From the NCBI GenBank assembly GCA_928212115.1, contig CAKMRJ010002223.1, positions 303,344,008-303,408,007 on the forward strand: a stretch of DNA of 64,000 nt. Direction: 5' to 3'. Below, in pieces: positions 59,132 to 64,000 of this stretch. The stretch comes from Lactuca virosa. Lineage: Eukaryota > Streptophyta > Magnoliopsida > Asterales > Asteraceae. A program made the position numbers and the translations under genes. The first letter of the stretch is position 1. Each line of letters starts with the position of its first letter. Under the pieces are notes generated by a model. That model had not been told where the DNA came from, did not search any database, and saw only the letters and a list, made by a program, of their open reading frames with translations.

Positions 59132-59312
59132 AATGTTTTAAAAACCGGTTTGAACCGGTCGGTCGAACCGGTTGGACCGGAAACCAGGGGAGAGAGCGGT
59201 TCAACTATCATCAGTTTTATGTCGATTTCTGAACCGGATTGAACCGGCTGGTTTTTAGAAAAACACGGTTGAACCGGTCAAAATAAACCGATTGAACCGG
59301 TTAAACCGAATA
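59132..59312. repeat. ACCGGTT-rich dispersed repeat
   Basis: Begins CAATGTTTTAAAAACCGG, followed by about ten GAACCGG/CCGGTT units in both orientations. This composition is common among plant hairpin-forming MITEs. I cannot find a matching right terminal repeat or a TSD. Confidence 0.6.
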
Positions 59313-59814
59313 AAAACACATGAGAAAGAACCATTTGCATAATAAACTTTGGTGATTTTTTTTAAATATAGTCAACCTTAAAGTTATCTAATCGCATGTA
59401 TATATATAAACTTAAAAATCAATTTATTCAGTTTAATTACCTAATTAAAGTATAAATTACTTATTACAATTGAACCAAAATAGAAGTACCAGTTGAAAAA
59501 GTGGGACAACAATATCATTTCTACTGGGTGGGATGAAGATTGAGAATGCAAGAAGTTGACCTAATCTATCCAAAACGAGTTGACTCCGATGTCAACTACC
59601 TTTGGAACTACTTTTAATATTTAATTTGTTTTTTTGTAGGAGAAGGAAGAAAATTAGACATTCTTTCTAGATCTTTTTAATTAATTTCGGTATAAATGCA
59701 CAAATATGTAAAGTGTAACCCAATTTTTATTTTTCGTAAGTATCAATTTCTAAGTGTATTGCTTTCTAAGAAAATGTGTGATATTTTATAATCATATGTA
59801 TTTATATTCTAATA
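59313..59814. other. Unassigned AT-rich sequence
   Basis: About 500 bp without gene or repeat that I can support. Confidence 0.4.
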
Positions 59815-60219
59815 CTAGGTGTAAGACCCATGTATTACATGGGTTAATTAAAAAAATTAAATATAAATGTCTAAATATTTAAGAAATTTGGATTTATAAG
59901 AAAATAAAAAAAATAATGAATTATTAAAATTGATTTTTTTATCTTTTAAATTTAAATAAATAAACAAAATAAACTAATGAGTTTTAATTTGGAAATTTTG
60001 AAATAAGAAGGTAAATTCATTAATTAAATTGATATGCATTTATTACAACAATTATTGTAATTATTACATTAAAGTATTATGTAGAATTTATTAAAATAGA
60101 AAAACTCATAAAATGACATGTGGAAATGAAATTAATTCAAAATAACCACAAAATGACATTTGACAAATTGAATGGGAGTGTGACATGTGACAAAAAAAAC
60201 ATCCATTTATTAGAGTAGA
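59815..60219 (-). mobile_element. Short non-autonomous Helitron (minus strand)
   Basis: On the minus strand it starts TCTACTCTAATAAATGG, preceded by host A. It ends with the hairpin ACCCATGT-AAT-ACATGGGT, a few bases and CTAG, followed by host T. These are the canonical Helitron termini (TC...hairpin-CTRR) in an A/T target with no TSD. 405 bp, no Rep/helicase coding. Confidence 0.85.
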
Positions 60220-60259
60220 TTATACTTGTTACAATCATTGAAATAAATCTTTGATTTGC

Positions 60260-60392
60260 ACCAAAAGGGTTTCTAGCTCAACGGTATCAGGTGTTGTCCT
60301 CCCTTTTTGAGGTCGAGGGTTCAAGTCCTGTCGTGGGCATAAATGAATTTAAGGAGTAATTTAGGAGCTGATTAAATTTGTCGTTCAAAAAA
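60260..60392 (+). mobile_element. SINE with perfect 15-bp target duplication
   Basis: tRNA-derived Pol III promoter: A box TAGCTCAACGG (60274-60284) and B box GGTTCAAGTCC (60318-60328). The tail ends TTCAAAAAAA. Flanked by AAATCTTTGATTTGC at 60245-60259 and 60393-60407. The body is about 133 bp. The identical TSD suggests recent insertion. Confidence 0.92.
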
Positions 60393-60407
60393 AAATCTTT
60401 GATTTGC

Positions 60408-61388
60408 CTAAAGGCATTAATACATAACAATTTGATTCAAATACTTAACATTAGATGATTTAATAAAATATTTTTGAATTCATTCAATTGCTCAAATCTA
60501 CTTGTAAGTGAAGTAATAACTTTATTAACTATATATAAAAAGTAATCAGTTTTAAATAAATGAAGAGGAGTTTTAATAGTTTCATTAGCAATATTTTCAT
60601 CATATCGTTTATTTCTTTAAATGATACGTTTTTCACGAAATTCTGGTTTTACTTTCATTTCTAAAGCCAATTCTTTTGCATAATCTAAAGCCTTTTCAAA
60701 TCCGTTTTCTCTATATTGTTCAAAGAAACAGAAAAGTCCATTTAGTTATTATAGCATCATTGATACACATATCATTTGATTGCAAGCTTTTATTAACAGT
60801 GTTAATAGCAAACAAAACATCATACCAAATAATCATTCATAATAAAAATTCATAGTTTTCAAGTTCATTTGTAGCTAAACATTTAGCCTCACTTTTTAAT
60901 TTTTGGATCTCCACAATTTTTGGATAATTCTAAAAGTGCATTTCTTAATTCTGGTGCTTGAAATCTAATTGCTTTTACACTCCCTACCCTATTTTCCCAA
61001 TGAGTTTGTGATAATGATTTAAGTGTTAGGTTTGGTATATTATCTTGTAATATTTTCCACCTTTTAGTTGATGAAGCAAATATCGATATATGTGTTGTAT
61101 AACTCCAAAAAATTCACTAGCTTTATCATACGAATTAGCCATATCGCAAATTACTAAATTTAAACTATGACAACCACAAGGAATGAAGAATGCTCTAGGG
61201 TTAATATCTAACAATCGTTTTCGTACGCCTTGATGTGTTCTTTTCATATTTGATCCATTGTCATAACCTTGAACCCTAAAATCAATTATATCTAGTCCTA
61301 TACTTTTAATTTCATCTAGTATAGCATTATATAAGCCTTTACCGGTTGTATTATCTACAATTAAAATTTTAGAAAGTACTCTTTAACT
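60408..61388 (-). pseudogene. hAT-like (ZMYM1/DUF4371-type) transposase remnant, cut by element K
   Basis: Minus-strand reading gives DNTTGKGLYNAILDEI, then the hallmark VQGYDNGSNMK, THQGVRKRLLDINPRAFFI, CGCHSLNLVICDMAN, FFGVIQHIY. In shifted frames follow NLTLKSLSQTHWENR, VGSVKAIRFQAPELR, CLATNELENYEFLL, WYDVLFAINTVNKSLQS, ENGFEKALDYAKELALEM. This is the transposase core of hAT-type elements annotated in plants as zinc-finger MYM-type or TTF-type proteins. Several stops and frameshifts, including TGA in place of a codon after ELENYEFLL. The N-terminal part should lie right of element K, outside the window. Confidence 0.85.
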
Positions 61389-63266
61389 TGTAACACCCAT
61401 AAAAATCATGAAAAATTTAAACTTTTAAAACCAACCCAAAATCATAAATTGTTTACAACATAGTTTTCAAAACATGTTCCATATCAGAGTTTCCCAAAAT
61501 CATAAGTCAAAACATGAGGATGTGTACGGTCATCCATTCGCCTTCCCACGATCATTTGAAGTGCCTGAAACATAACCCAAAATTGTAAGCCCAAAGCTTA
61601 GTGAGTTCCCCTAAAGTACCAACACATAAAGAAATAACGCATATATAATAACAACATGTAATGGATCCATAGCTAAAAGACCGAATTACCCCTGAGCCCA
61701 CACCATAAGTCTGGCTTGCCCTCGGGCCCACACCTTATGTCTGGATTTCTCCCCGACCAGATCAGTCCTTGGACTGAATACCTCCAAGCCCACAGTACGA
61801 GTATGGTTGCCCTACCCGACCATCAGCTCGTATCTAGAATGCTCATGAGCCCTCAGTATGAGTTTGACATGCCCTACCCGACCCTCAACTCATATTTGGA
61901 TTGCTTCAGGGTTTGTTGGCTACCGCACAGAGCAGTACAATCTCAACCCAACCCACACAATATGTCGATATATAGCAGATACTAACATATACAGATAATC
62001 ATACAGACAGTATCACATGTAGTCCTTCAGATCTACCGAACTAGCATAACAAAACTGGCAGGCATATCTATTCCATACTTAGCATATCAACGAATATCAG
62101 GTTATCAAACCAATGGGCCGACATTGGTGCCTTCGACCCGTAAGTACAACGAGGAAACTCACCTCGCAAACTGAACAGAACTGATGAGGTTCGACTCCGA
62201 ATCTCAGCTCTCTAACCGATACCTATTTCCACCAAGTGGCCAAATCCATCAAACTCCCAAAATACCCCCAATGTCAAACTTGGTCAAAGTCAAAGTCAAA
62301 GTCAATTGGTCAACCCACTAAGCCAACTGAGTCAACCGATCCGAGTCAACTCAACAAGTCTGACCCAGTGCGAGTACACGGGGGGTACTGCGGAGGTACG
62401 CTTAGCGTATGCAAAGCCTCGCAGTTGACCACCATTGGAGTGGTTGACCGAGTACGCGGGGCATACCCTCGCAGCCTCCAAACTCCATTTAGTGCTTAAT
62501 GGCTTAAGCACTTAAGCCCATATTTCAGATCCAAGGTCCAAATACACTCTAGAGTCATTTAGTTTCCAACTTTATGACTTTACAAGTCCAAAAAGTGCTT
62601 AACACAAGGTCTTAATCCATTAAGACCTTCTACAAGATGCAAGAAGCAAATCTAACAAATGTGACCTCATTTTTATGGCTTAGGATCCCTCCTAGGGTCT
62701 GAAAGGACAATCAAATCGAAAAGAACAACCCATGCACAAGATGATACTTTTGAGACCAAAAAGGTAACATAAAACACCCAAAAATGAGATGTAGCAAACA
62801 AGTCATCAAGGTATGAGCTTTATGCCTTGAAATGATGGAGAATGGTGCAAAACTTCCAGATCCAAGATGCTTCACTTCTCCAAGTTGAGCTTGAACTCCT
62901 TCCTTCTTCTTCTAATCACAAAAAAGCACTCTTTAGTGTTTGAAATGGCCTCACAAGATAATTCTAGGGTTTCAATAACGAAGAGAGGGTAGAGGTTGTT
63001 TAGGTGAAGAGAAATGAGGCCGTAAAGATGCTTAAATACCACCAAAACCCTTAAAATTAGGGTTTCCATCTTTAGCTAGTACGCCCAGCGTACATAAGTG
63101 TACGCCCAGCGTACACACATGCACGCATGGCGTACTTCTCCTGCCCAAAAATTACGAGAGTGCCACTAGGGCTTCAAGGCACATTCTCTTGGACTTAGGG
63201 ACCAAAATGTCATATAATAAAATTAAAGGGATGAATTTAGAAGTACCTTAACATCGGGATGTTACA
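61389..63266 (-). mobile_element. Element K, 3' LTR (minus strand, chromovirus)
   Basis: 1878 bp, TGTAACACCC...GATGTTACA on the plus strand. The PPT complement TTCTCCCCCACTT lies to its right. A minus-strand TATTTAAG promoter lies near 63030. GTACGC..GCGTAC motifs occur at 62370-62470 and 63080-63135; GAGCCC-ACACC-type repeats at 61690-61870. Inserted in the hAT-like transposase; TAACT (61384-61388) is the candidate TSD. Confidence 0.88.
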
Positions 63267-63384
63267 ATTCTCCCCCACTTGAAGTAGAAGTACCTTAACA
63301 TCGGGATGAATTTAGAAGTACCTTAACATCGGAATTTAGAAGTACCTTAACATCAAGAAGTACCTTAACATCTGCTGTGGTGAA
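63267..63384 (-). repeat. PPT region of K with duplicated LTR-end segments
   Basis: After the PPT complement, AGAAGTACCTTAACATC occurs four more times (about 63285-63372). It is the same sequence as the LTR end at 63239-63255. Confidence 0.85.
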
Positions 63385-64000
63385 CAACTCGGGATAATGC
63401 TCCCGCATCTCAGCCTCCGGCTCCCAGGTCAACTCGGAGCCTCTCCGATGCTGCCAATATACCTTTACCAAACGGTACTTCCCTGTTGCGCAAGACTTTC
63501 AACTTCCTTTCGAGGATAGCTACCGGCTTCTCAACATAGTTCAAGCGCTCATCGACCTGAATATCATCCAAGGAAACCACTGCATCCTCATCCAATACGC
63601 ACTTTCGCAGCTGTGAAACATGGAAAGTGTTGTGAATCTCACTGAGCTCCTCAGGAAGATCCAATATGTAAGCAACCTTGCCACCCCTGACAATCACCCG
63701 AAAAGGCCCAATATACCGGGGACCTAAATTTCCCCTCTTCCTGAAGCGTATCACACCTTTCCAAGGTGAGACCTTCAGTAATACCATATCACCGACCTGA
63801 AACTCCAACACGGATCAGCGCCGGTGGGTGTAGCTCTTCTTCTGACTCTAAGCGGTTTGCAGTCTCTACCTGATCTACTGAATGAGCTTCGTGGTCTGAA
63901 GGACCACTTCAGTCTGACCCATAACCCTGTGACCAACCTCGCCCCAACAAACCGGGGTACGACATCTCCGCCCATACAAGAGCTCGAAAGGCGGAGCACC
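63385..64000 (-). pseudogene. Integrase C-terminus and chromodomain-like tail of element K
   Basis: Minus-strand frame from the window edge: GAPPFELLYGRRCRTPVCW, GQTEVVLQTTKLIQ, then four in-frame stops at 63875-63877, 63866-63868, 63848-63850 and 63815-63817. After these come LEFQVGDMVLLKVSPWKG, the GPY/F module (GPRYIGPFRVI), FHVSQLRKC, and the chromodomain-like VEKPVAILERKLKVLRNREVP. A one-base shift near 63465-63475 moves the end (VYWQHRRGSELTWEPEAEM, PELF) to another frame. Integrase inserts the cDNA; the tail of chromoviruses targets chromatin. The catalytic DDE part lies beyond the window. Confidence 0.88.

Noticed and set aside
59132..59312. Complete MITE with paired ends
   Set aside because: A left end is recognisable but no matching right terminal repeat or TSD could be found.
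60260..60392. A tRNA gene at the A/B-box pair
   Set aside because: No cloverleaf or anticodon arm fits, and flanking 15-bp duplications with an A-rich tail mark a SINE.

Overview
This window is a nest of plant transposable elements. I see no host protein-coding gene, rRNA or tRNA. The element families, the initiator-Met and Asp tRNA primer sites, the plant-type TATA boxes and the recurrent short palindromes fit an Asteraceae genome, most likely lettuce (Lactuca). The family-level call is firm. The species is my recollection, not a search result.

Layout. 1-11384: three nested copies (A, B, C) of one LTR family with ~760 bp LTRs, a gag-only coding region and no pol. A sits in B (minus strand), and B sits in C. 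11402-14690: a truncated chromovirus-type LTR and a broken Ty1/copia pol (end of integrase, RT, RNase H) on the minus strand. 14984-38631: an Athila-like Ty3 element, G. It reads [ORF1-LTR]-gag-protease-[ORF1-LTR], with RT, RNase H and integrase missing. Inside its gag-protease frame lies a small minus-strand element F (291 bp LTRs, TSD ATATG). Inside the left LTR of F lies element E (21339-28418, TSD ATTAG), of the same family as A-D. 38632-56533: a gag-only Ty3 chromovirus-like element H, again as [3' part]-LTR-gag-[3' part]-LTR. It is interrupted by element D (46139-53865, minus, TSD TCCTT). 56534-64000: a truncated LTR, a foldback element with 9-bp TSD, a short Helitron, a SINE with a perfect 15-bp TSD, a decayed hAT-like transposase, and the 3' LTR and integrase end of a minus-strand chromovirus, K.

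Common theme. Almost every recent element (A-E, F, G, H) lacks reverse transcriptase, so all must have been mobilised in trans. The A-E family carries two kinds of repeated hairpin with conserved loops on stems that change sequence but keep pairing. It also carries a conserved ~150 nt leader box with covarying pairs. This looks like an undescribed set of cis-acting RNA signals for a gag-only retrotransposon. Separately, unrelated families carry paired CpG-centred palindromes (ACTCGNCGAGT, TCACGWCGTGA, TACGC..GCGTA, TTCGTACGAA). These two patterns are the main points worth following up.
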